NCBI GenBank assembly: GCA_030549775.1
Contig: CM060174.1
Coordinates: forward strand, 96,426,132 to 96,490,131
From: Tamarix chinensis
Lineage: Eukaryota > Streptophyta > Magnoliopsida > Caryophyllales > Tamaricaceae
DNA length: 64,000 nt
Direction of reading: 5' to 3'
Shown here: one piece after another, positions 44,560 through 55,783 of the stretch
Position numbering within the stretch: position 1 is the stretch's first letter
Layout of the letters: every line of letters starts with the position of its first letter
Program-made: the position numbers and the translations under genes
Notes under the pieces: generated by a model
Told to the model about the DNA's origin: nothing
The model's database searches: none
The model's input: the letters and a program-made list of their open reading frames with translations, nothing else

Positions 44560-45957
44560 GTGTGATGTCTTCTACTAAGGTATCTACAATAAGGTTAGCC
44601 TCATATTCATGGTAGGTTAATTGGATATCGTAAACTTTCACGAGCTCTAACCATCTTATTTTTCTCATATTCATTTTTTGAGTGAATATACACTTGAGAC
44701 TCTTGTGATCAGTGAAGAATCTACATTGTGTCCTATATCAATAGCGCCTCTAAATCTTCTACATGAAGACAACTATGGCTAACTCTAAGTCATGAGTTAG
44801 GTGTTTTTGATCATGATACTTTAGCTAACAAGAAGCTTAAGTGACTACCCTACTATGATACATCAAAACACAACCCAATCCATGCTTCGATGGATCACAA
44901 TAAACTTAAAACCCGTATAATCTTAACAAGAGACTCAAAATAGGTGTTGAAGTATGATACCACTTCAATTTCTAAGACATGCACTCACAAGTATGATCCC
45001 ACTATAATCTATTGGTCTTCTTCAAAAGGATTGTCATGGGAAAATATAAATCCATGAATTCCTAGATGAAGAGCCTATAATATCCTGCCAACTCTAGGAA
45101 ACTATGAACCTATAAGACAATAGTTAGTGCTCTCCACTTCATAACTACTACAATCTTTACTAGATCCACAACAAATCCTCTAACTGACACCGCATGACCT
45201 AAAAGGCTACCTTTCAAAGCTAGAACTTGCACTTAGAAAGTTTGGGGCCCAACCTATTCTCTCTAAGGAGCGATAAGATAGTATGAAGATGATGTTCATG
45301 CTCCTATCTACTCTAAAAGCACACCAATATGTCATCTATAGACACCACTATGATCTAGTTAAGGTATGGTTGGAAAATCCTTTTCATTAGGTCCATAAGT
45401 ATGGTTAGTGCAGTGATGAGCTCAAATGGCACCATTGATAACTTTTAGTGCCCATATCGTGTCTTAATGGCTGTCTTTATGATGTTTGCTTATACAATGC
45501 ATAGCTGGTTATATTCTGACCTCAGTTCAATCTTTGAGAAGACTATAACCCCCAAAGTTGATCAAATAAGTCATTAATCCTTGAAAGAGGATATTGGTTC
45601 TTCACTATCAACTAGTTTAGACCTCGATAATCAATGGATAAACAAAGTCTCTCATCCTTCTTATTTACAAATGGAACCAATGCTACCCATAGAGACACAC
45701 TTGAGATAGATGTACCCATAAAAAATCAGGTCCTCCAACTGTGACTTTAACTCCCATAGCTCTAATGGTGCCATCCAATAAGGTGACCTTAAGATAAGCT
45801 CAGATCCTTGTACCAATTCAATGGTAAATTCCACCTTATATATCAATGGCATCTCAGGCATGTCCTCTAAAAATACATTAGGAAACTCTTGAGCTATTGG
45901 AATATCCTCCATTAGCAAAACATCAACATTCAACTCCTGAACGCAATATATGTACAT
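44560..45957 (-). pseudogene. Reverse transcriptase and RNase H remnant of the Tekay/Del-type gypsy
   Basis: The open frame 45661-45957 reads MEDIPIAQEFPNVFLEDMPE, VEFTIELVQGSE and SPYWMAPLELWELKSQL, the start of gypsy RT. The active-site text SIDDILVCF is at about 45303-45335 and EHEHHLHTILSLLREN follows. RNase H is recognisable at about 44620-44830 (HDLELAIVVFM, FFTDHKSLKCIFTQK, RWLELVKVYDIQLTYH). Many stops fall between these islands, so no enzyme can be made. Confidence 0.85.
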
Positions 45958-46039
45958 AGATTAAACTTTATCCACCAATGAACAATGTGTGGGTAGATAT
46001 GACCTTTATTGTAGGCCTTGGCTTGCATCGAATTTAGGA

Positions 46040-46250
46040 AACCATAGTACCCTGAGGTTCCTAGAACATTACTCCCTCTTACACATAGTATATTGTAATT
46101 TTATGCTTCCCCATCATGTCTATCCCTAGAATGATATCAAAGTCATGCAAACCCAACCCTATAAGGTTGAAAAAGAAGGCTGCATCCTCTCTTACTAAGG
46201 AATGAATTCTAGTGTAAACAAGTATATATCTAGATTGTTAAAAAAAAAGA
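46040..46250 (-). pseudogene. Aspartic protease remnant of the Tekay/Del-type gypsy
   Basis: The minus strand reads YDFDIILGIDMMGKHKITI near 46080-46150, the C-terminal half of the gypsy protease domain (FDVILGMDWL in relatives). The N-terminal Asp-Ser/Thr-Gly box is not clear. Confidence 0.65.
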
Positions 46251-46599
46251 TAAAGGAAACACTAGCAGTAGGAGTTAAATATGCTCTAGCAATAAATGAT
46301 GATGAACTCAACAACTATGTTGCACCCTAGTAAAAAAATGTATAATGGTAGTGAAAGGATGGTGAACATACAAGTAAAAACATCTGGTATCCCCTATGGT
46401 ACCCTTTAGAACATGAAGCATGACCTCCTCAATCTTGAGGTAATGGATGAGACCTTTATGGACTACCCTTTGTGTCCCTAAGCTGAATACTAGCTAGTGC
46501 AGGTGCCTTGTACTACTATTGTTTCTAAAAGGACTACTGCTGATATGCATGCTACTAAAGTACAAATGGTCTAAAACCTAATGTTTATCCCTCTACCAC

Positions 46600-47440
46600 T
46601 ATGAACACTCAAAAGATTGGTGACCTTATCTATTACATGCTTGACACAAAACCATTATACCATGGAAATTTTGTCCTAGATTATCTAACCCACAATAAAG
46701 ATGTATGTAACACCTTTACGACCCCCAAGGTCTAGATGACCCACTTTTTGATCCCTAGATTAAAAACTTGCAAATCCACCACCATGATGGTGAATCCTCC
46801 ATGTAAAACCCTAAGTCAAACACTTCCTATTTCATAAAATGGATGCTTGATCCTAAACCAAGGCAATAACCATACATGCTCACTCATAATAATTTGCTAG
46901 ATTGTGGAATACCACCACACCTATCATCCTTTAAGTGTTAAGTGATGCCCCTACTCAAACTGGAAGACCACTCTAGCCTCACTCACTACTATGCTTGGAG
47001 CAAACATCAACAACTCCATGAACTATGTGTGGTACTCCCTATATGAACTCTTAATCTTATCCCACTTAAGGCTCTCTAAATAGAATTGTGTATGGATCAT
47101 TGTCTTGAATTCCTCTCAGGACATTAATGGTCATCATTGAGCTCGACAGCCTACCCACCAAGCGTCCACTAATCTCCAAAGGAAGTATGCATAGAAAATC
47201 CTATTAAAATCCTGAATCCATAACTCTAGGATAACTCTAGGATGACTAATTCCTCCTCCTTAGCATACGTTGGCTGATGGTGACCATAAAACCTATAGAG
47301 GTAATCCTCTCTAATACTCTTTGACGGACAGTATGCAAGTGATGGTGGTTTGAGGCGGAGGTGGCGATGAAAATGCTGAACAATCTCCATGAAGGCCTCA
47401 AATGCCTCTTCCAAATGAATACATTTAGTGTCATGGGGAG
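46600..47440 (-). pseudogene. gag remnant of the Tekay/Del-type gypsy
   Basis: Capsid-like text lies around 47000-47140 on the minus strand (a W-RFK start and an ESLKWDKI-like segment, then FMELLMFAPSIV). A CX2CX4HX4C knuckle survives at about 46613-46660 as CQAC-GHQSFEC with a stop in its loop. Short frames at 47226-47434 are the N-terminal part and align with the third gypsy piece at 23860-24100. Confidence 0.65.
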
Positions 47441-47686
47441 CTAGCTACAAAATGGAAAACATGTTAGGATAAATAATTCTATAGTAGTAACACATAAAAC
47501 ACATAAGCACATTCCAAAGGTCACCTAAGCTACCCATTCTCGATTCCTTATAATGTAATCTAGGTTTTTGTAGAATCTAGTTTTATGAAGTAATAAATAT
47601 ATTGATAAAATCATATAAAGGATTATTAGGAACCAATTTTTTGAAAGAAAAATACGATAATAAAAACTAAAGCATTGATACCAACT

Positions 47687-47777
47687 TTTATCCCCTCCCA
47701 AATTTACTATAATTTTTTTTCCTGATTTTTGTAAAATTTAGACATAAAATGCTTGGGAGTGTTATAGCTATACCTAA
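47687..47777 (-). mobile_element. Tekay/Del-type gypsy LTR, copy 2, left segment (element-3' end)
   Basis: 91 bp next to the primer site, matching 24219-24300. It is cut at 47777 by the solo LTR insertion, with target duplication CCTAA at 47773-47777, and resumes at 55784. Confidence 0.8.
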
Positions 47778-49534
47778 TGTAACACCCCTATTTGTCACTA
47801 CTTTTTTTAATTGTTTTAACACATTGTGAAAAGGAAATACAAGTCCAATCTATAAAAAATGGAGTGCTACCACTATATCTAACACAGGATAGGTGCCTCA
47901 TTGTCTACCTCACATTAGCACAAGGCTAAGTATCCAACCGATCAAATATAAAGAAAAACTAGAGCACGCAATGTAATATTTAGAGACAAGAAAATGAAGG
48001 TTTACAACCTAGGGCTACATAAGCCCAAAATCTGTACAAAGATATATCAAAAGAAAATGCTACCTAGAATAAATCATTTTCAAATGAGAAGTGCCTTCAT
48101 CACTTAAGAGCATAAGAGAGAGTATAATACCCTATCTTTTTGTAAAGTGTTGAATGAGAGATTATGTAAATTTTAGTGTTTGATTTTGATTTAGTATTAT
48201 GATTTGGTTTGAGGCAATTTTAGAGTTTAAATGATGTTGAAAAATTAAATTTAATAAGTTTTTTAGGAAAATCAATTGATTGGTTCCATGAACCGATTAA
48301 CTGGCTCGTTATTTTAGCCAAATGGTTTTAACGTGACTAAACTGATCAATTGGTTGGGGAACTAAGTGACTGGTTTTTTGAGTTAGTTATATTTTCAAAA
48401 GTTAATTTTTTTAGAAAATTTTATTATATTGAAATAAAACTTTGCTAATCCATGTTGAATTATTCCTAAGAGATTCTTAGGATTTTTTATGATGCATTTG
48501 GACCAAAAATACTACCTTAAATTGATGTGAGGGATTAACTGGGACAATTGAGGAGGGTGGGATGACCTTATCCTTTTCTTCTTCTACATTTCTCCTCTAC
48601 ACATTCTAATATCATTGCTTCGATCTCATACTCGATTTTACTCATCTATCATATTCCTTCCAAGCTAACCTTCCATTACCCCTCTTATGAATTGTGTTTT
48701 TGGACCAATTGACCTACACTCCTCTAAATCATCATTTGACCTCTAGAGGATAGTTTAGCCTAGCTTGGAAACAATCATTCTATTTAAATTGAATTCATAC
48801 GGTGATAATTACGTTTTTCAATTTGTTGTTGACCATACTGTGATTTGTATCAATGTTTTGGTTAATAACCCTAATTGCCCCTTTTAATCACCTTTCTTTT
48901 ATCCACCAAAAATAACTAATCTATCTAGTATTCACCTTCTCCTTATTTACTTTAGACCTTACAATGGAATTCCTTTTACTCGTCTGATCCTTTCTTAATC
49001 TCCTTCTCCTTTTAATTATTAAGTAAGAAAGAGTTAGATTTAGAAAAAAAAGGTTGAGTGGTTTAATTGGGTATCCTCTATTTTTACTGTGGGTGTGTTA
49101 TTTTTATTATTTTTCCTATATTTCAAGTTTGAACTTTTATAATTTATTCATGAATTTTTTTTTAAGTTTAAACTTGTTGTTTTTAAGGTTTTGAAAGTTG
49201 AGGATTTCATAAGTTGAGATTTCTTGTTGTAGAAAGTTTTGTCTACATCAAGTTATTATTTATTCTAATATGAGTTATGAGTAATATTGTATGATATGAA
49301 ACTACTTAAGTTGATATTACATGTTGGAATGAATATATAGCTTAAATAATTGATTTGGATGGTTAGATTGTGCATTTTGAGTGAAAAGTATAAGTCTTGA
49401 GAAAAGATGGGTTATGAGGTTTAATGTCGAGAAGTGTAATTAAAGTAGGCTCAAAATATGTCATGTGATGTTAAAAAATGTTTTGATGAGGTATGATAAA
49501 GATTTATAAGCATGATCTTCATGAAAATAATTGA

Positions 49535-49860
49535 TTAGTGCTATTGTAGGGCAAATCGATTGACTAGTTAGGTCAAACTAATCAACTAGTTCCTAGAATA
49601 GTTGACTGGTTGATCCAACCCATCAACTGGCAAGCCTGTAGAGACCTTGGTCTTGGTTTCTACTTAAACCCATTGACTGGTTGGGTATAATGGATTGAAT
49701 GATCTATGAAAAATTGATAAGTTCGTCCAAACTGATTGACTAGTTTAAGGAAAAGCAGGTTGTGCTCAAGCCAAATCGATCAGTTGTTTGGCCCAAACTG
49801 ATTGGCTGGTTGGTGCAATCAATTGACTGGTTGGACCAGAATGATTGACTGGTTTGTGTG
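49535..49860 (+). repeat. Array of GATTGACTGGTTGG-like words (nested LTR)
   Basis: About ten degenerate copies of CAA(A/T)CGATTGACTGGTT in 325 bp, related words also at 48270-48385. The inverted counterpart lies at 53690-54085 in the host LTR. Confidence 0.7.
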
Positions 49861-50769
49861 ATTTTATTCCTTTCAGTTTAGTTATGCTTTAAGGTTATGC
49901 ATGAGATTGTCTTATGATTATTTAAGGGATAAAATACATACATTATCATTGATTAATGACCTAATGAATGGATTAAACGAACCATGATTTATGACATACT
50001 CAATGGATATTGTAAAGGATAAATGGGTGTACCACATATGAAATGTGATGGTTTAGAGAAAAAAAGTAATGAAGCACAACATGTACTTGAATGAAATGAT
50101 ATAACGGGCTTGAATAATATTAGACAAGCCTAAATGGAAATCCCACACTTGGTTGGGGGTTGAAAATGGATTAATATGGAATAAATATGCAAATGCCTCA
50201 CTTGTTCTTTGCATAGGTCTTGTGTGATCACTTAATCTCATGAAAAATTTACTAATCACCTAAAGTAAAAGAAAATCAATTTATTTATGGGTCTGGGTTA
50301 CCCTATCTTCGATTAGCTACCGGAGATTAGTCTGCCTTTGGGTATTTATTGGTGTCTTTGAGAGGGATCATAGTAGGTCGTGGTGCTTTACCTATTCTAG
50401 ATATTTATGATTTACTGGGGAGTATCGATACTAAAGGGTCTGGTTAGCTAGGTGGTTGGCTTTGGCTTGGACTTATGTCCATATTGGTTGGCTTCAGCAT
50501 GAACTTATGTCCATTGTGGTTGGCTTTGGCATGGACTTATGTCCATTTTGGTGATTGGATTTGGCCTAGAATTTATATCCCTTGGTTTGGATAGGCTTAC
50601 ATGGTACGTGAGACCATAGGGTGGTGCAAAATCCATCACTCGATAATAAATAAGCAGATAATGATGGGAATAAAGGTTTGGATGATAATAATGGTAAAAG
50701 TTAAAATGAATACTTGGATAATGTCTTAAATGAATAATTGGTTAATAATTTGAATGATTGACCGGATGT

Positions 50770-50770
<1 letters not shown>

Positions 50771-50812
<42 letters not shown>
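50771..50812. repeat. TA dinucleotide microsatellite
   Basis: About 20 TA units within the nested solo LTR. Confidence 0.9.
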
Positions 50813-50815
<3 letters not shown>

Positions 50816-52389
50816 AAATAATATAACCTAATCAATTGAGCAAGTTGAAAAATAAACCCTAGTGGTTATCTGGATTAATTTGTTTAGTACATGTGCGATT
50901 ATTTATATTATTATACTATGAAGATAAGCATGATACATTGTGAGTTTTCTGAGTTATGCATGATAGTATATCGTGATGCATTGCTACACTTACTTATATG
51001 GCATTAGCATGACACATGTTAAGTATAATATCCCTTTTATGATAGATTCTTATATTCTTGTGGCTTCTATTGAGGAGAAAACCTAGCTTATTCAGTATAT
51101 AGCATATTGATGTACTCGTTTGCTCAGTTACTTGCTCATTCCTATGAGCAGAGGGCCATGTACAGGTTTTTGGGGATGGCTAGTAGTAGGCTTACGTTAG
51201 CTTGGGTTTGGGGCCTAAGAGCGTGGACATCTAGAGGTTTTTGTATGGTTTGTAATAGATCAAGGTTTTGAGATCACTTCCTAATCTTGTTTTCTAAATA
51301 ATATAGCGTTGTATTCTTAACTTATCATTTCCTCGTATTTGACTTTGTCGGGGACTACCAAGTTCCTTTGTTGTAAATGATCTTTTATAGGTTTATGCAA
51401 TTGTTTATGTAACTTAAGTTTGCATATTCTATTTTGAATTGGTTGGTTTGATTTTAGCCTTCTATTTAATATGGAATGTAAGGTACGGCAATAGTACCCC
51501 ATTTTTCCATAGTATATTTAGTATTTTCTATTTCCGCATTGTTTTAAATAAAATTTTTTAGTATTAAAAAATGGAGGTAGTACAGAGAGTATCCGAGAGT
51601 GCCTACGCTTATCAACCTAACTATGCTAAGAGGAGGATGGGTCATTCATTGGTCATCCTTAGGAAACCTGCATCGAAACTCCTAATCATGGGATTGAGAA
51701 GGGGATTGTAACAACAACCCCATCAATACGTATACATACTAAGTAAACCAATCTACCACTATCATGTAGGTCATAGTATAAACAAGACCCACACCACATG
51801 CTCACGGTATGACCTAACAAAATTTACAAGCAATTCCCTTATATTTCATTCACATACATGTACATAGGTCACACAAGATATATTTGGATCAATTTAAATA
51901 TGCTTAGTTATAATCATATTGGCATACATGGGTATATAAATTATAACATACATATCACCTTCTTAAGGAGCATGGATCACTTAAACTATCCGCACAACAA
52001 ATTATAACTTGGAGTGTAATATAAAATTAAAATTACATATATGAATTTCCCCTAATCGATTTTACAATAGGTGGATCATGATTACGATAGTAATAAATTA
52101 CGCAATCATTTATGGAAACATGCCAAAAACATAGAAATATACCATAACGGGGCATTCAAGGGAAACATATAATTGACATAGAAGTTAAGAAAGGTAAACA
52201 TGAGTTACACAATATATTCATGCTTAGGTGAGGCGTGAGCTCTCTAAGTACTCATAGGGAAAGCCGGTATCATACCAGTAAATTAGTCATATCAAAATCA
52301 AACATAAGTAAGGTAAGGCTAATAAATACCTATTTTAGTTTCATTTTGTGCATTATGTTGAGTTAGGTGAATATAAAACTCATTTATAA

Positions 52390-52615
52390 AATTATTGAGT
52401 AATATTTTATCATAGAATTATTTTACCCCATGTTATTGAGGAATAGGTGATCATATAATTATCTACCCCAAGTTATTGAGAAATAGGTGATCATAGAATT
52501 ATTTTACCCTAAGTTATCGAGCAATAGGTGATTATGGCATTAATTACTCTAAGTTATTGAGAAATAGGTGAACATAGAACTATTTACCCCAAGTTAGTGA
52601 GTAATTGGTGGGATT
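52390..52615. repeat. Tandem repeat, about 41 bp unit, five to six copies
   Basis: Units follow AAGTTATTGAGAAATAGGTG-ATCATAGAATTATTTACCCC with few changes. They lie within the host solo LTR. Confidence 0.85.
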
Positions 52616-53689
52616 ATTACCCATGGTGTCTCTATACCATAGAATTCAAACCAAATAAATAGACATAAAGTCCTTGCTCATGCCAAAATAACCTAGTGGA
52701 CATAAGTCATGGCTCAAGCCAAATAACCATCTTGTGATGACTAGACCCTTTAGTATTGATACCTCCTTGTATATCATTAGTGTCTAGAGTAGAAAAGGAA
52801 ACAGGATCAATAAGGATCCTAGGATTAATTAGGATCGCGCCTGAAGGCACCTGAAGGCTAAATGCTTGAAGGCATACGGTCGGTAGCTAATCAATGATCA
52901 AATAATCCAGACCTATCATGATGCTCGTTTCACTTTCAGTGATTAATATCTTATTAGATTAGGATTTCATATCATATAAAGGCCCACAAACAATATCACA
53001 CCAAATAATAAGCCATTTCAATCCAATGCTCCATATAAGTTTCTCACATCATCAAGTGTTTCCATCTAGGGTATCTTCAAGTAATCATTCCATTATGTGA
53101 TCAATTATGCCAAGGGGTGGAATTATATAATGTTAACATCAACCATAAATGTACAAGCCAAAATTTTATTCCCATTTATTCCTATTTTTTCACAACTCAA
53201 ATCTAAGTCAAAGCTTAGGGCTTAAGGTCAAAGCATAATTCATTTCTTAACCACAACCTTACCATTCATTAAAATCTGTTCTAATTTAATCCCTAGGGCC
53301 AAAGATGAAGGTCCAATTAGAGGTCAAATAGATTCCAATCATAGCTCATATTTATTTATCCATTTAATTCAATAGCTAAGTGAAAGCCATTGTTTATAGA
53401 TAGGGTCAACTTAAGGAAACTGTATATTTCCATGTGATTTTCTTCTATTCTTGCTTAGTCATTTTAACTGACAAAGTTTCACTTTTTAAGGCCATGATAT
53501 AATTCATTAGATGTATATTGTCCATCATTTAATTCATTACATAAATACTAACCATAAGAAGAGTTTACTTTTATCCATCTAATCATCTACTCATAGTGTG
53601 GTCAAAAGAAAGGCCCAACTGCTAAATTAAGGTCAACATTGCTCAACTAGGATAAAATTTCTCTTTGCTAACCTTAACCCATTATTTGA

Positions 53690-54085
53690 AATTCAACCAA
53701 TCGATGGGTGTTTAAAACCAACTGATAGGTCTCACTAACCATTCAATCGGTTTCATGTACTAGTTGATCAATCAGGGCACCACCAACCTTCCCAGTGGAG
53801 GTGAACATGTTAATTGGTTAACCCTATTGGTCGACTATTTTGAGAACTAAATAATCAATTGGTTAAAGTGATTGATGTTTCTAACCTGAGGCTAAGACTA
53901 TTAGGGTCACAGGCCAACCAGTTAATTAGTTGACCCAACTAATAGATTGTTCTAGGAATTAGTCAATAGATTTGATCAAACCAACCAATGGGTTTAAGTC
54001 GAGACCAATACCACTAAAGTCATAGGCCAACCAATCGATCGCTCTACCAAACTAGTTGATCAATCATGGAGATCAGTCGATTGGT
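53690..54085 (-). repeat. Array of CCAATCGATTGGTT-like words (host LTR)
   Basis: Complementary counterpart of the array at 49535-49860, with CCAACC-ATTAACTGGTTGACC variants. Confidence 0.65.
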
Positions 54086-55783
54086 TGGGATGGAAAAAAA
54101 ACCCAAAACATGCACATACACACAATGAAATTCCATAATCTTTGGTCAATCAATCCAAACATCAATATCATGTTATTAAGGTTTATAACAAACATTATTC
54201 ATGAATTGACATGTGAAATACCAAAGTTATGCTGGGAATCTCAATAGAATCATGCTTACACTTTATGGGATTGATAAGAATTAGAAAAAAACATGCATCA
54301 CATTCTCCTCTTGCTATACCTTCACGAAAACAATCTATGCATATAATTACGCATGCTAATGTAAATGAGATGCTTAGAATATCACAGACATTATGAAACC
54401 TAAAACCATATTTATGAGGCTTATGCATATCAGACTTCACATTAAGCTTACTACCAACTCCTCTATTTTTTCAACATCTATCTACTCTACACATTCTCAT
54501 CATTAGAACACATATTTTCTATTGAAACACATCATATAACTTTACTTATACCATTTTCCACAAAATAGAGAAGACAATGGTTTACCTGAAAAGAGATGAA
54601 TAACACATCAAAAAGATAAAAATTCTATGAAAATCTCAACCCTTTTCCCACACCGAAACACCTTTCAAGAAATCCAAAGTAAAAATCAATAAAAACTTTG
54701 AAATCATGCCAAGAAGATATGGTAAATTTAGACACCTAGGAGAGGAAATTAGAGAAAACCAACCTTCAAAAGAAGAAAATGATGAACACCAGATATGAAA
54801 GCAAGTCCCCCACTTGTTTCCCAAATCTAACCTTGTCTTGCTTAAGATCAAAACATGAAGAAGCTATAGAAAGGATTAGAAGTGGAAATGATGATCAATA
54901 ATGAAAGTAGGAGAGGAAATGTAGCAAAGCAAGTGTGAAGAAAAATAGGGCAGTTTGGAGGTTTGGGAAGAAAGTAAAAAATTTAGCTTATTAGTTTGAA
55001 CTACTAAGGGCTTTTGCTGAAAGAAGAAGGATAAGATAGTGTATAAATTGAGACCCCAAACCTAAACCCGAATCTAAGATTCAAAGTGTAGCTTTTGAAG
55101 GTTCAAAGCTTGTATTTCTTCTTTTGAGCTTAATTGGTGAAACTGTAGTGTTCTAGGTAATGTGCCTTAGAAATCTTGAACACAAGAAAGGAATAATGAC
55201 AACAAGGGAAGGGAATAAAAGTTTAGAAATCTACAGAGGTTGTAGGAGTAAATAATCCACTCAAGAATCTCGTAGTAGAGAAAGAAAACAAGGAAGAAGA
55301 ATACAAATAAGTTGAAGTCATGAGAGTGGCTTCTCATGAATTGTTTCTTTGTGAATCCGTTGCAAATTGATAAAATAGGTTAGGTACACTCAAAAGCTTT
55401 GTAAAAATCAAAATCAAACTACTCAAACATATATTCATAACGCTGGAAAATTTTTGGGAAAAGATTTATAGTGAAAATTGAGTAAGATGAACAACTCATT
55501 TAGTTGAACAATCAACTAGTACCCCAAATCAGTTGATCAATTGATTAGGTTTCGAAACTCAAATTTAATGAAAAAACCAGTTGATTGGTTGACCAGTTGA
55601 TCGGTATTTTCAACCAATCTACTTGTTTTTTGATAAAACCAATTATCTTCCAAAATCCTAACCAAGATCAACTAAAACCACACCAACCCTAAACACACCT
55701 CTAAAATAAGATCAAGCACACTCATATCATCATCAAGTACATAGATTAGTACACATTATAGACCCTAAAAGTGGGGTATTACA

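Larger units (their letters stand above)
43178..47686 (-). mobile_element. Internal region of the Tekay/Del-type Ty3/gypsy element (decayed gag-pol)
   Basis: On the minus strand the order is primer site (TTGGTATCAATGC, iMet-like, complement of about 47672-47684), gag, protease, reverse transcriptase, RNase H, integrase, then the purine tract AAGGGGGTAG (complement of 43181-43190) and the LTR. Every domain can be recognised by short motifs but is broken by stops and frameshifts, which indicates long decay. It lies between LTR copy 2 (element 5' side) and copy 1 (element 3' side). Confidence 0.85.
48123..51594 (+). mobile_element. Nested solo LTR of the same family, plus strand
   Basis: 3,472 bp starting TATAATACCC (decayed TGTAATACCC) and ending GGAGGTAGTACA, flanked by GAGAG at 48118-48122 and 51595-51599. 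It is homologous in inverted orientation to the host LTR: GTATCGATACTAAAGGGTCT near 50425 matches the complement of text near 52755. Both carry GGCTTGGACTTATGTCC-like repeats and GATTGACTGGTTGG-type arrays. No coding domain. Confidence 0.85.
47778..55783 (-). mobile_element. Solo LTR (gypsy type) on the minus strand, split by a same-family LTR
   Basis: On the minus strand it starts TGTAATACCCC at 55783 and ends GGGGTGTTACA at 47778. CCTAA flanks it (47773-47777 and 55784-55788). Without the nested copy (48123-51594) and its duplication it is about 4.5 kb. No internal domain is attached. The empty site is shown by the other gypsy LTR copy, which runs uninterrupted across this point (TACCTAATACAAGTCC near 24288). 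Confidence 0.85.

Noticed and set aside
43181..45957. Minus-strand frames as possible intact host genes
   Set aside because: All read as pieces of gypsy integrase or reverse transcriptase separated by stops.
47778..51800. Direct repetition of the 47.8-48.1 kb segment at about 51.5-51.8 kb, suggesting one composite element
   Set aside because: Comparing termini and the GAGAG/CCTAA duplications shows two nested LTRs in opposite orientation; the apparent direct match is explained by the partly palindromic LTR ends.
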